A DNA stretch of 16,058 bases from Pseudomonadota bacterium. Its GTDB lineage: Bacteria; Myxococcota; UBA9042; PHBI01. Shown piece after piece: positions 1-6,547 of the stretch. Each line of letters starts with the position of its first letter. The stretch's first letter is position 1. The position numbers were made by a program, and so were the translations under genes. The DNA lies in the NCBI GenBank assembly GCA_005772945.1, contig SXIE01000124.1, positions 1-16,058 on the forward strand. Direction: 5' to 3'. Under the pieces are notes generated by a model. That model did not search any database. It was not told where the DNA came from and saw only the letters and a program-made list of their open reading frames with translations.

Positions 1-1689
1 GGCCGCGAAGGGCCGCTCATCCAGCTCGGCGCCGGCTTCGGCGACACCGTCGCGATGCGCCTCGCGCGCACCGTGCGCGACCGCCGCGCGCTCGTCGCGG
101 CCGGCACCGCGGCCGGCTTCGCCGCCGCCTACAATACGCCCATCTCGGCCGTCCTCTTCGTGCTCGAGGTCGTCCTCGGCGTCGCCACGCTCGACGTGCT
201 CATTCCCGTCGCGGTCGCCACCGCGGTCGGCACCGCGCTCACCCGCGTCGCGCTCGGCGGCGGGCCGATCTACGGCGCCCGCAGCTTCGTCGTCAACGAA
301 CCCTGGGAATTCGCGGCCTTCGCGGCCCTCGGCGTGCTCGCGGCCCTCGCGACCGTCGGCTTCATGAAGCTCCTGGCCGGCGGCGAACACGCCTTCAGCA
401 AGCTGACCGTGCCCCGCCCCATCCGCGCGGCCCTGGGCGGGCTCGTCGTCGGGCTCATCGCCTGGCACGTTCCCCAGGTCGCGGGCAACGGCTACGAACC
501 CGTGCGCCAAATCCTCGACGGCGGCGTGCCGCTCGCCATGTTGCTCGCGCTCGCGCTCGCGACGGCCGTCGCCACCACCGCCTCGGTCGGCTCCGGCAGC
601 CCCGGCGGCGTCTTCACGCCCACGATGCTCGTCGGCGCCTGCGTCGGTGCCGCGCTCGGCGAGGGGGTGAGCGCGATCGCCGCCTCGGACGCCCTCGCCC
701 ACGTGCCCGCGAACACGCTCGGCGGCTACGCGCTCGTCGGCCTGGCCGCCGCCATCGCCGCCTCGACCCACGCGCCCCTCATGGCCACGGTGCTCGGCTT
801 CGAGCTCTCGGGCGACTACGAGATCGTCCTGCCGCTCCTCCTCGCGACCGCCGTCGCGACGCTCCTCTCACGCCACCTCCAGCGCGACTCGATCTACACC
901 GCGGAGCTCCGTCGCCGCGGCGTGCCGGTCGACGAGAGCCTCGGCGAGCGCATCGCGCGCTCCGTCCGCGCGCGCGAGCTGATGGAGCCCGCACCGGCCG
1001 TGGTGGCCGCCACCACGCCGATCGCCCTCGCGCTCGAGCAGCTCGCCGAGAGCCGCGGCCGCCTCCTCTATGTGGTCGACGCGGGCCCCCTCCGCGCCAT
1101 CTCGCGGACCGCCGCGAAGGAGCTCTGGATGAGCCTCGCGCGCGGCATGCCGCTTCCCGAGGGCGCGACCGCCGCCCAATACGCGACGCCGGTGGCGACC
1201 GCGACCCCCGACGACTCGCTGGTCGTCGTCGGCGAGAAGCTCTGGAGCCAGGACTGGGGCGAGATCCCGGTGGTCGACCCGGCCGCCCCTGAGACACCGC
1301 TCGGTGTCGTCACGCGCCGCGGCCTCCTCGGCGCGCTCGATCGCGAGCTCCTGCAACGCGAAGCGCTCGTCAGCCGCGTCGTCAGCAACGAGGACGGCCG
1401 CGCCAGCCTGGACTACCTCGAGCTGCCCGACGGCCACCGCCTCGCCCTCATCGCCCCGCCCGCGTGGCTCGTCGGCCGCGTGCCCGACACCGCCACGCTG
1501 CGTCAGACGTTCGGCGTGACGCTCGTCGCGATTCAACGCGACGCCGGCGGCGAGAGCGCGCCGCGCTCGCTGTCACCCGACTCGTCCGTCGTCATCGCCG
1601 CAAGCGACCGCCTCATGCTGGTCGCAACCGAGACGCAGATCGTGCGCCTGCAGAAAGGGCCCGAGGACGTGTCGGACTGGTCGATCTGA
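1..1689 (+). CDS. ClC-family chloride channel/transporter with CBS and TrkA-C-like domains (5' end missing)
   Basis: The reading frame is open from base 1, so the first ATG at 55 is internal and the start lies upstream of the window. The first five residues are GREGP, the ClC motif carrying the gating glutamate (Glu3 here). Next come the N-P helix-cap segment AAYNTPISAVLFVLE (about 42-56) and the GGVFTP selectivity-filter motif. A Tyr in the RDSIYTAEL segment matches the chloride-coordinating Tyr445 of E. coli ClC. Many hydrophobic helices fill the first ~290 residues. The cytoplasmic part looks like a CBS pair (about 320-440) and then an RCK_C/TrkA-C-like domain (about 455-555, with GVTLVAIQRD and a SPDS..I.ASDRLMLV pattern). 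Such domains bind nucleotides or other small ligands and probably gate the pore. At the E. coli Glu203 (internal proton glutamate) position the residue is Val57, as in several true ClC channels, so channel activity is possible. The family call is firm; channel versus exchanger is inference. Confidence 0.93.
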   Translation, partial: GREGPLIQLGAGFGDTVAMRLARTVRDRRALVAAGTAAGFAAAYNTPISAVLFVLEVVLGVATLDVLIPVAVATAVGTALTRVALGGGPIYGARSFVVNEPWEFAAFAALGVLAALATVGFMKLLAGGEHAFSKLTVPRPIRAALGGLVVGLIAWHVPQVAGNGYEPVRQILDGGVPLAMLLALALATAVATTASVGSGSPGGVFTPTMLVGACVGAALGEGVSAIAASDALAHVPANTLGGYALVGLAAAIAASTHAPLMATVLGFELSGDYEIVLPLLLATAVATLLSRHLQRDSIYTAELRRRGVPVDESLGERIARSVRARELMEPAPAVVAATTPIALALEQLAESRGRLLYVVDAGPLRAISRTAAKELWMSLARGMPLPEGATAAQYATPVATATPDDSLVVVGEKLWSQDWGEIPVVDPAAPETPLGVVTRRGLLGALDRELLQREALVSRVVSNEDGRASLDYLELPDGHRLALIAPPAWLVGRVPDTATLRQTFGVTLVAIQRDAGGESAPRSLSPDSSVVIAASDRLMLVATETQIVRLQKGPEDVSDWSI

Positions 1690-1691
1690 TT

Positions 1692-1708
1692 CCCGCGTCG
1701 CGTGCGGG
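1692..1708 (+). terminator. Possible hairpin terminator after the ClC gene
   Basis: CCCGC (1692-1696) and GCGGG (1704-1708) form a 5-bp stem with a 7-base loop three bases after the TGA stop. A mildly T-rich TCGTTCT follows. It sits in the 24-bp gap between two convergent genes. The T-tract is weak, so this is tentative. Confidence 0.3.
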
Positions 1709-1713
1709 TCGTT

Positions 1714-2160
1714 CTAGCCCTTCCACCCGAACGTCTCGCGCAGGAAATCCGGCGCGTAGGCCCACCCGAGGTACCACGCGAAGCGACCGGGCAGCGCACA
1801 CAGGAGGAGCGTGCTGACGGGCTTCACGCGCGCCGCCCCATACAGCGTGAACAGCGCCAAGAGCGGCGGGATCCCGCATAGACCGCCGGTGACGAACATG
1901 ATCCAGGTCCCCCACCCGGGCTCCTTGATCTTCACCTTGGACGCCGCGCGCTGAACGAACGCGAAGCGCGCCAGCACCATCCGCGCAAAATGGTAGAGCG
2001 CCCCGTAGCCGATGAACTGCCCCGTCACGGTCACCAGCGCGATGAGCCACGGCGCGATCTCCGGCGAGCTCGAGACCTGCGCCACGACCATCGCCTCGGC
2101 GTTGAAGATCCAAAGGAACCCCGACGGCAGCGACCACAGGAACATGAGCAGGTAGGCCAC
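1714..2160 (-). CDS. Small multi-pass membrane protein, possibly DedA/VTT-like
   Basis: A 148-residue protein that is mostly hydrophobic, with about four predicted membrane segments: 1-25, 35-60, 84-105 and 110-135. The C-terminal stretch has a GR-x(3)-Y pattern after a hydrophobic helix. This faintly recalls the GR/R motif of DedA/YqaA (SNARE-associated, VTT) proteins, but the match is too weak to assign function. The GTG start lies 6 bases after the pncA stop with no clear Shine-Dalgarno sequence, which suggests translational coupling to pncA. A second start, ATG at 2145 (Met6), is also possible. The gene is convergent with the ClC gene. The coding call is good; the family is uncertain. Confidence 0.7.
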   Translation of the reverse strand: MAYLLMFLWSLPSGFLWIFNAEAMVVAQVSSSPEIAPWLIALVTVTGQFIGYGALYHFARMVLARFAFVQRAASKVKIKEPGWGTWIMFVTGGLCGIPPLLALFTLYGAARVKPVSTLLLCALPGRFAWYLGWAYAPDFLRETFGWKG

Positions 2161-2166
2161 GCGCGC

Positions 2167-2775
2167 TCAGACTTCGGACGACTGCGCGATACGCACGCCG
2201 GCCGCCGCCATCTCCGCGATCGCGCGCGCCACGTCCCCCGGCGCGAGCTCGACCCCGCGCGATCCATCCTCGACGAACGTCGTCTGGAACCCGAGCCCCA
2301 CCGCGTCGAGCGCCGTCCACTTCACGCAATAATCGGTCGCCAGTCCGAGCACCACGACCTCGTTCACGCCGCGCGCCGCGAGCCAATCGCCGAGCCCGGT
2401 CGCCTGCCGATGGCCGTTATCGAAGAAGCCGCTGTAGCTGTCGATCCGCGGGTTCGTCCCCTTTGGAAACACCGCCGCCAAGCGCGCCGCATCGACCACC
2501 GCCAGCTCCGCCCCGCGCGTTCCCTGGACGCAATGGACCGGCCACAGAACCTGCGGCAGCCCCTCGAGCTCGATCACCTCGCCGACCGCATGCCCCGGGT
2601 GCTCCGCCGCGAAGCTCGCGTGCCCCGGCGGGTGCCAGTCCTGGGTCGCCACGACCGTCTCGAAGCGCGCCGCGAGCGCGGCCGCAACCGGCAACACCTC
2701 GTCGCCGCGCGGGACCGCCAGCGCCCCGCCGGGCAAGAAATCGTACTGCAGGTCGACCAGAATGAGCGCGCGCAT
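2167..2775 (-). CDS. pncA: Nicotinamidase (PncA, isochorismatase-like hydrolase)
   Basis: Hydrolyses nicotinamide to nicotinate and ammonia in the cytoplasm, feeding NAD salvage. The 202-residue length is normal for the family. The catalytic triad is visible: Asp8 (in VDLQYDF), Lys105 (in FPKGTN) and Cys150 (in GLATDYCV). The metal ligands fit Asp46, His48 and His52 in TQDWHPPGH, plus His81. A longer frame begins at 2832, but I chose the ATG at 2775 because the protein then starts MRALILVDLQ, as family members do, and GGAG lies about 7 bases upstream. The gene is divergent from the thioredoxin-fold lipoprotein gene and sits just ahead of the small membrane protein. No key residue is missing. 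Confidence 0.95.
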   Translation of the reverse strand: MRALILVDLQYDFLPGGALAVPRGDEVLPVAAALAARFETVVATQDWHPPGHASFAAEHPGHAVGEVIELEGLPQVLWPVHCVQGTRGAELAVVDAARLAAVFPKGTNPRIDSYSGFFDNGHRQATGLGDWLAARGVNEVVVLGLATDYCVKWTALDAVGLGFQTTFVEDGSRGVELAPGDVARAIAEMAAAGVRIAQSSEV

Positions 2776-2860
2776 GAGGCTCCTCGAGAGGGCTGCGGAC
2801 CTTGAAGCAGGCCCCGTTCGGGCCACGGACACGTCGTGCCCGTTCGTGGTTTACAACGAG

Positions 2861-2910
2861 CCGGCCGGTTCTTGTAGTGCGCAGGCGACAACGCTATCGT
2901 CCGGCCGGTT
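2861..2910. repeat. Pair of identical CCGGCCGGTT direct repeats, 40 bp apart
   Basis: CCGGCCGGTT occurs at 2861-2870 and again at 2901-2910. Each contains the palindrome CCGGCCGG. The 40-bp spacing is close to four helical turns. The copies lie immediately before the candidate -35 and immediately after the candidate -10 of the next feature, which would suit a regulator binding side by side. The repeats are directly visible; an operator role is inference. Confidence 0.5.
2872..2900 (+). promoter_or_regulatory. Candidate promoter for the thioredoxin-fold lipoprotein
   Basis: TTGTAG (2872-2877) and TATCGT (2895-2900) are separated by 17 bases in the pncA/lipoprotein divergent gap. Each box is only a partial match to sigma-70 consensus. 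Transcription would start near 2907, inside the second CCGGCCGGTT copy, giving a leader of about 55 bases. Confidence 0.3.
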
Positions 2911-2962
2911 TTCGCGCGCGGCTGGGCCGCTTGGATGCGCGAGCGCGATCGGGAGAGGCGGC

Positions 2963-4195
2963 ATGGTTCGACGACGCAGTGGTTCGGGCGTGGCAGGGTC
3001 CATTTTCGGGATCGGGATCGCGTTCGGCGCGGCCGCCACGCTCACGGCCTGCAACGAGAAGGAAGCCGCCGCCGGTCCGACCACCGGCCCCAACGGGGAG
3101 ATCTGCGACTGCCAAGGCGCGGCGTGCGGCCAGTCCACGTGCGGCAGCAGCTGCGGCGAGTGCGGGGACGCGACGTACTGCAGCGAAGGCGCATGCCAGG
3201 CGGCCGACAGCTGTGACATCACCGGCTTCACGACGACCACGCTCTCGGCGATCGCGCGCGTCGCGGCCGGCCAGACCCGCGTCCGGATTGCCGCGAGCAA
3301 CGTCGTGATCGAGCCGCCCTTCGACAAGGTGGTCCTCGAGATCAACCTGAGCACGTTCTGGAATGGGGCCCCGCCGGCAGCCGGCTCCTACGATCTGAAG
3401 GGCTCGTCGGAGGTCGGCGCGGCGCTCTTCATGCGCGGCTACACCTACTGCAAAGAGGTCGACTGCGCCTTCACCTACGTCGTCGACAGCGGCACGCTGG
3501 AGATCGCCGCCGACGGCACGGGCGCCCCCGGAACCCCATTCCACGGACGTTTGCGCGGCGTGACGCTCAAGCAGGTGCGGGTCGACGCGACGACGGGCGA
3601 GCTCAAGCCGTTCGCCTCGGGCAAGACCTGGTGCCTGGGCGACCTGCGCATCAACGTCGACGTCCCTACGGTTCCGACCGCGCAGGGCAACTGCGTGGCC
3701 GAGGGGACCGGCAAGAACATCGGCGAGAACATCCGCAACTTCACGCTCATGAACTGCTTCGGCGACCCGGTCGATCTCCACTCCGCGTGCGGCAAGGCGA
3801 AGGCCGTGTGGCTCATCGCGTCGGCCGGCTGGTGCGGCGCCTGCTCCGCCTTCGTCCCGGTCGCCGCCGAGCGTCACAACGAGCTTGCCGACCAAGGCCT
3901 CGACCTGTGGGTCGTCCTCGGCGAGGACTCGAACAGCGCGCCGCCGTCCCTCGCCTACTGCAAGGCCTACGCGGCCGAGAAGGGGATCGACCCGGCGGCG
4001 ACCTTCGTCGACAACGACGGCCAGGGGCGCTCGTGGGCGATCCTCTTCGACGCGCTCAACACGTACACCACCACCTCGATTGGCCTGCCGTGGAACGCGG
4101 TCCTCGATGGACGCAACATGGTCTACGTGTGGAGCTCGACCGCTGGCGAAGGCGACCTCTACCAGGCCCAGGACGCGCTGCTGTCGGCCGAGTAA
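2963..4195 (+). CDS. Lipoprotein with Cys-rich linker, beta-rich domain and C-terminal thioredoxin fold (WCGAC)
   Basis: A 410-residue exported lipoprotein. The signal peptide has Arg 3-5, a hydrophobic core, and lipobox LTAC with Cys30 as the lipidated residue. Residues about 45-85 hold some ten cysteines in short C-x(2-4)-C spacings. A predicted beta-rich region (about 90-235) of unknown family follows. The C-terminal ~150 residues look like a redoxin (AhpC/TlpA type). The active-site motif WCGAC lies at 290-294, and a GLPWNAVLD segment gives the likely cis-Pro. It probably carries out disulfide chemistry in the periplasm or at the outer membrane; the substrate is unknown. An upstream in-frame ATG at 2762 was rejected because it overlaps pncA and hides the signal peptide, while the ATG at 2963 has GGGAGAGG about 5 bases ahead. 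It is divergent from pncA and heads a run of exported-protein genes. Confidence 0.88.
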   Translation: MVRRRSGSGVAGSIFGIGIAFGAAATLTACNEKEAAAGPTTGPNGEICDCQGAACGQSTCGSSCGECGDATYCSEGACQAADSCDITGFTTTTLSAIARVAAGQTRVRIAASNVVIEPPFDKVVLEINLSTFWNGAPPAAGSYDLKGSSEVGAALFMRGYTYCKEVDCAFTYVVDSGTLEIAADGTGAPGTPFHGRLRGVTLKQVRVDATTGELKPFASGKTWCLGDLRINVDVPTVPTAQGNCVAEGTGKNIGENIRNFTLMNCFGDPVDLHSACGKAKAVWLIASAGWCGACSAFVPVAAERHNELADQGLDLWVVLGEDSNSAPPSLAYCKAYAAEKGIDPAATFVDNDGQGRSWAILFDALNTYTTTSIGLPWNAVLDGRNMVYVWSSTAGEGDLYQAQDALLSAE

Positions 4196-4520
4196 CGGGC
4201 CCGCTCCTCGCGATCGCGTCCGCCCGCTGCTCCAGGTCGGACAGCCGATGTCAACGGCCGGGCACCAGGTCCGGTGAGTTTTGGGGCCCGTGGATTCCGC
4301 TCAAGGTTCGGCGCCCGGGTGCCGTTACCATAGGTGTCGGGGAGGTCGCGCAGGCGGTCTCCGAAGGGGTGCGGGGCGGATGACCGGCGAGCGCGCGAGC
4401 GCTTGCGGGGCCGAAGTCTCGCGACGAACGCGGAATTCCGTTTCCGTGGGCTGCCGCCGCGCGGCCTTCGTGAATGGCCACCTCTCGTCGGGGTGCAACG
4501 CAAGCTTCGGGGGGAGCTCG
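4196..4520. other. Intergenic stretch without a convincing gene
   Basis: These 325 bases separate the thioredoxin-fold lipoprotein from the next secreted protein. A frame upstream of 4521 stays open (in-frame ATGs at 4281 and 4380), but its translation is Arg/Gly-rich and not protein-like. CGCGATCGCG (4209-4218) is a perfect palindrome with no known meaning here. The promoter of the downstream gene is probably inside, but I see no clear -10/-35 pair. Confidence 0.5.
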
Positions 4521-4826
4521 ATGAAAGCACTCGTGGTCAGTCTGTTAGCAATTGCGGCCACTGCGGTGACCGCCGCCCCGAGTCGCGCGATCGACGTCCG
4601 CAACGAGGACGAGCGCAGCTACACCTTCACCGTCACGTCGCCGACGATGACGCGCGACATCACGCTGCACGGCCTGTCGCTCTCGATCGTGGTGTGCGTC
4701 GGCGAATGCGAGTTCTACGTGCCCGGCGTGGGCCGCACGAAGGCGCGCGGCAACGACACGGTCGCGATTCGCAACGGCCGGCTACGCACCGATCACCAGG
4801 AAGCGGCGGTTCAGCGCAAGCCCTGA
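4521..4826 (+). CDS. Small secreted protein of unknown function
   Basis: A 101-residue protein. It has a clear Sec signal peptide: Met-Lys, then LVVSLLAIAATAVTAA, with likely cleavage after PSRA near residue 23. The mature part is about 78 residues and predicted beta-rich. Two cysteines in the VCVGEC segment are spaced C-x3-C and could form a disulfide or bind metal. The ATG at 4521 was chosen for the signal peptide and for GGGGAG about 5 bases upstream. I do not recognise a named family. It lies 77 bp before the SDST-repeat lipoprotein on the same strand and may share its transcript. Confidence 0.72.
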   Translation: MKALVVSLLAIAATAVTAAPSRAIDVRNEDERSYTFTVTSPTMTRDITLHGLSLSIVVCVGECEFYVPGVGRTKARGNDTVAIRNGRLRTDHQEAAVQRKP

Positions 4827-4903
4827 TCGCAACCGGCAGTCTCGCGTGGGATGCGTTTGCGAGACCGCATTGCGCAACGCGCGGGGCCTGTTACTGTGGC
4901 CTC

Positions 4904-5659
4904 ATGTCGCATCGCTCGCGCTCCGTCTTAACTTCCCCGTTCGCCCTGTTCTGGCTCCCACTCGCGCTGGTCGCGTGTGGCGACGCGGCGTCGACCGCCA
5001 AGGACACGGGCACCGCGACGGCTTCGACCGATACCGCCGTCTCGGACTCGACCTCGGACTCGACCTCGGACTCGACCTCGGACTCGACCTCGGACTCGAC
5101 CTCGGACTCGACCTCGGACTCGACCTCGGACTCGACCTCGGACTCGGACTCGGACTCGGCCCCCGACGACACCGCCCCGGACACGACCGACACGACCCCC
5201 GCGGACTCCGGCGCCGACCCCGGCGAGGTCGGTCCGGACGTGGCGGAAGTCGTCGAAGGGCCCGTCCACCTGAGGGTCTTCTTCGCGGCCGTCTACGACT
5301 TCGCGACCCCGCTCCACGCCAAGCTGGGAGGCCCCGGTCCCCTGACGCACGTCGTCGGCGTGGGCGACCACGGCACGCTCGAGGTGAGTTTCGCGGGCAA
5401 CGCCGTCGGCACCTACACATGTGGCGGCGACGCGGCGACCCGGGTTATCTGGACGCAGAGCGAGACGGACGTGCGGCGCACGACCGACTCTGGCGGGTCA
5501 TGCACCATCACCGTGACGCGTTACGGCTCCCTCGGCGAGCGCGTCGAGGGGACGTTCCAGGGCGTGATGGGCGACCCCAGCGGCATGATGATGGGCACCC
5601 AGTTCAACGAGGGTAGCTTCAGCGCCGCCCTCGAACCGGACGGTCCGGCGTTCCCATGA
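4904..5659 (+). CDS. Lipoprotein with an SDST tandem-repeat linker
   Basis: A 251-residue lipoprotein. The signal peptide ends in lipobox LVAC with Cys25. Next is a low-complexity, strongly acidic Ser/Asp/Thr linker (about residues 30-105) that includes eight SDST units followed by SDSDSD. The C-terminal domain (about 120-250) appears globular, with alternating hydrophobic residues typical of beta strands and two cysteines that may pair. The linker resembles the flexible stalks that hold domains of myxobacterial lipoproteins away from the membrane; the domain family is not recognised. No good Shine-Dalgarno sequence precedes the ATG, which is chosen because it gives a complete signal peptide. 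The TGA stop overlaps the next gene's ATG as ATGA, so the two are probably translated together. Confidence 0.8.
   Translation: MSHRSRSVLTSPFALFWLPLALVACGDAASTAKDTGTATASTDTAVSDSTSDSTSDSTSDSTSDSTSDSTSDSTSDSTSDSDSDSAPDDTAPDTTDTTPADSGADPGEVGPDVAEVVEGPVHLRVFFAAVYDFATPLHAKLGGPGPLTHVVGVGDHGTLEVSFAGNAVGTYTCGGDAATRVIWTQSETDVRRTTDSGGSCTITVTRYGSLGERVEGTFQGVMGDPSGMMMGTQFNEGSFSAALEPDGPAFP
5041..5158 (+). repeat. Tandem repeat: eight perfect 12-bp units plus a 6-bp tail
   Basis: The 12-mer CTCGGACTCGAC is repeated eight times without a mismatch (5041-5136) and is followed by 6-bp CTCGGA units to about 5158. In frame it encodes SDST repeats and then SD repeats. Because the unit is four codons, gain or loss of copies by slippage changes linker length but keeps the frame. 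Other frames and the opposite strand are also open here because the unit contains no stop; those frames are not genes. Confidence 0.97.
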
Positions 5660-6402
5660 GCAACCCCATGAAGAACCCTCCGTTCGATCGCTTGAACCGC
5701 CGACGCCCGCTTCACCGCGCTCTCGTCGTCAGCGTCGGGATCCTGGTCGCGGCGTGCGCCGACGACAGCCGCAGGCCGAACGGCGAGACCTGCGAGACCT
5801 CGGCGCAGTGCGAGTCGGGGCTGTGCGAACAAGGCTTGTGCGTGAGCCCAGGCAGCCTCGATCAGGGCGCCGGGATCTGCCCTGGGATCCTCCATTGCCT
5901 CGATGGCTGTACCGCCAAGCCCACAGCGGACGCGGTCAGCGCCTGCAGCCAGGCCTGCTTCGCCGCCGCCGATTCGGAGCTGGAGGGGATGCTGCTCGCC
6001 GACGAGATCAACGTGTGCGCCTTCGTCGAGAACAGCTGCGTCGAGCCGACCGCGACCGACAGCGACGAGGTCCGCCGCGCGCTCTTTTCATGCCGACGCG
6101 AGCACTGCCTCGGCCACTACGGCCAGTGCTACAGCGGGGGAACTTTCGGACGCGGCGACTGCGCGGGCATCGCGACGTGCCTTGGCGCTTGTAGCCCGGC
6201 CGGCGCGCCGCTGTGCGAGCGTGCGTGCGTCGCCGCCGCGACCCAGGCCGCCGCGGACGCCTGGTTCGACTGGACCCTGTGCGAGCGCTCGCAGTGCTTT
6301 TCCTCGACGGGCGCGCCGCCCGACGACGCGTGCGCCACGCAGGCCGGGAGCGCGGAGGGCGCCTGCGCGAACGCCCACGCGCAGTGCTTCCCAGCGCCCT
6401 GA
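5656..6402 (+). CDS. Cys-rich lipoprotein of unknown function
   Basis: A 248-residue lipoprotein. A basic N-terminus (RLNRRRPLHR) leads into a hydrophobic stretch ending in lipobox VAAC near residue 35. The mature part contains over twenty cysteines. The first group, CETSAQCESGLCEQGLC, is the C-x(5-6)-C-x(4)-C-x(4)-C pattern common in myxobacterial surface proteins. Later groups fall in two similar blocks (about 75-130 and 150-240), which suggests an internal duplication of a disulfide-rich fold. The ATG overlaps the previous stop (ATGA), so translational coupling is likely. A second ATG at 5668 would also keep the signal peptide. Function cannot be inferred. Confidence 0.8.
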   Translation: MSNPMKNPPFDRLNRRRPLHRALVVSVGILVAACADDSRRPNGETCETSAQCESGLCEQGLCVSPGSLDQGAGICPGILHCLDGCTAKPTADAVSACSQACFAAADSELEGMLLADEINVCAFVENSCVEPTATDSDEVRRALFSCRREHCLGHYGQCYSGGTFGRGDCAGIATCLGACSPAGAPLCERACVAAATQAAADAWFDWTLCERSQCFSSTGAPPDDACATQAGSAEGACANAHAQCFPAP

Positions 6403-6418
6403 ACGCCGTTTCGGGGCC

Positions 6419-6467
6419 ACCTCGCGCTGGGGGATCGCGACGCGCCCGCACCCCGCTCAGGCGAGGT
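6419..6467. repeat. Inverted repeat between convergent genes
   Basis: ACCTCGC (6419-6425) and GCGAGGT (6461-6467) are perfect complements separated by 35 bases, with GGGG and CCCC tracts nested inside. This is in the 145-bp gap between the end of the Cys-rich lipoprotein gene and the end of lgt. It could be a two-way terminator, but no T-tract follows on either strand. Confidence 0.3.
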
Positions 6468-6547
6468 CGGTCTGCGCGAAGTCTTGACCCACATACACCA
6501 GGGGCTCGCGGGCGAGCTTGGCGACCGCGCGCTCGTGAACCCGGCGC

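Noticed and set aside
868..1536. Minus-strand open frames opposite the ClC gene
   Set aside because: They are shadows. The plus strand carries continuous ClC, CBS and TrkA-C-like signals over the same bases.
4196..4520. tRNA or small RNA gene in the longest gene-free gap
   Set aside because: I find no cloverleaf pattern, no CCA end and no clear promoter-terminator pair.
4334..4903. N-terminal extension of the SDST-repeat lipoprotein to an upstream ATG at 4334
   Set aside because: The extension overlaps the small secreted protein, is Arg/Gly-rich, and would bury the lipoprotein signal peptide that starts at 4904.
5041..5158. Possible CRISPR array
   Set aside because: The units are 12 bp and contiguous with no spacers, and they encode an in-frame SDST linker.
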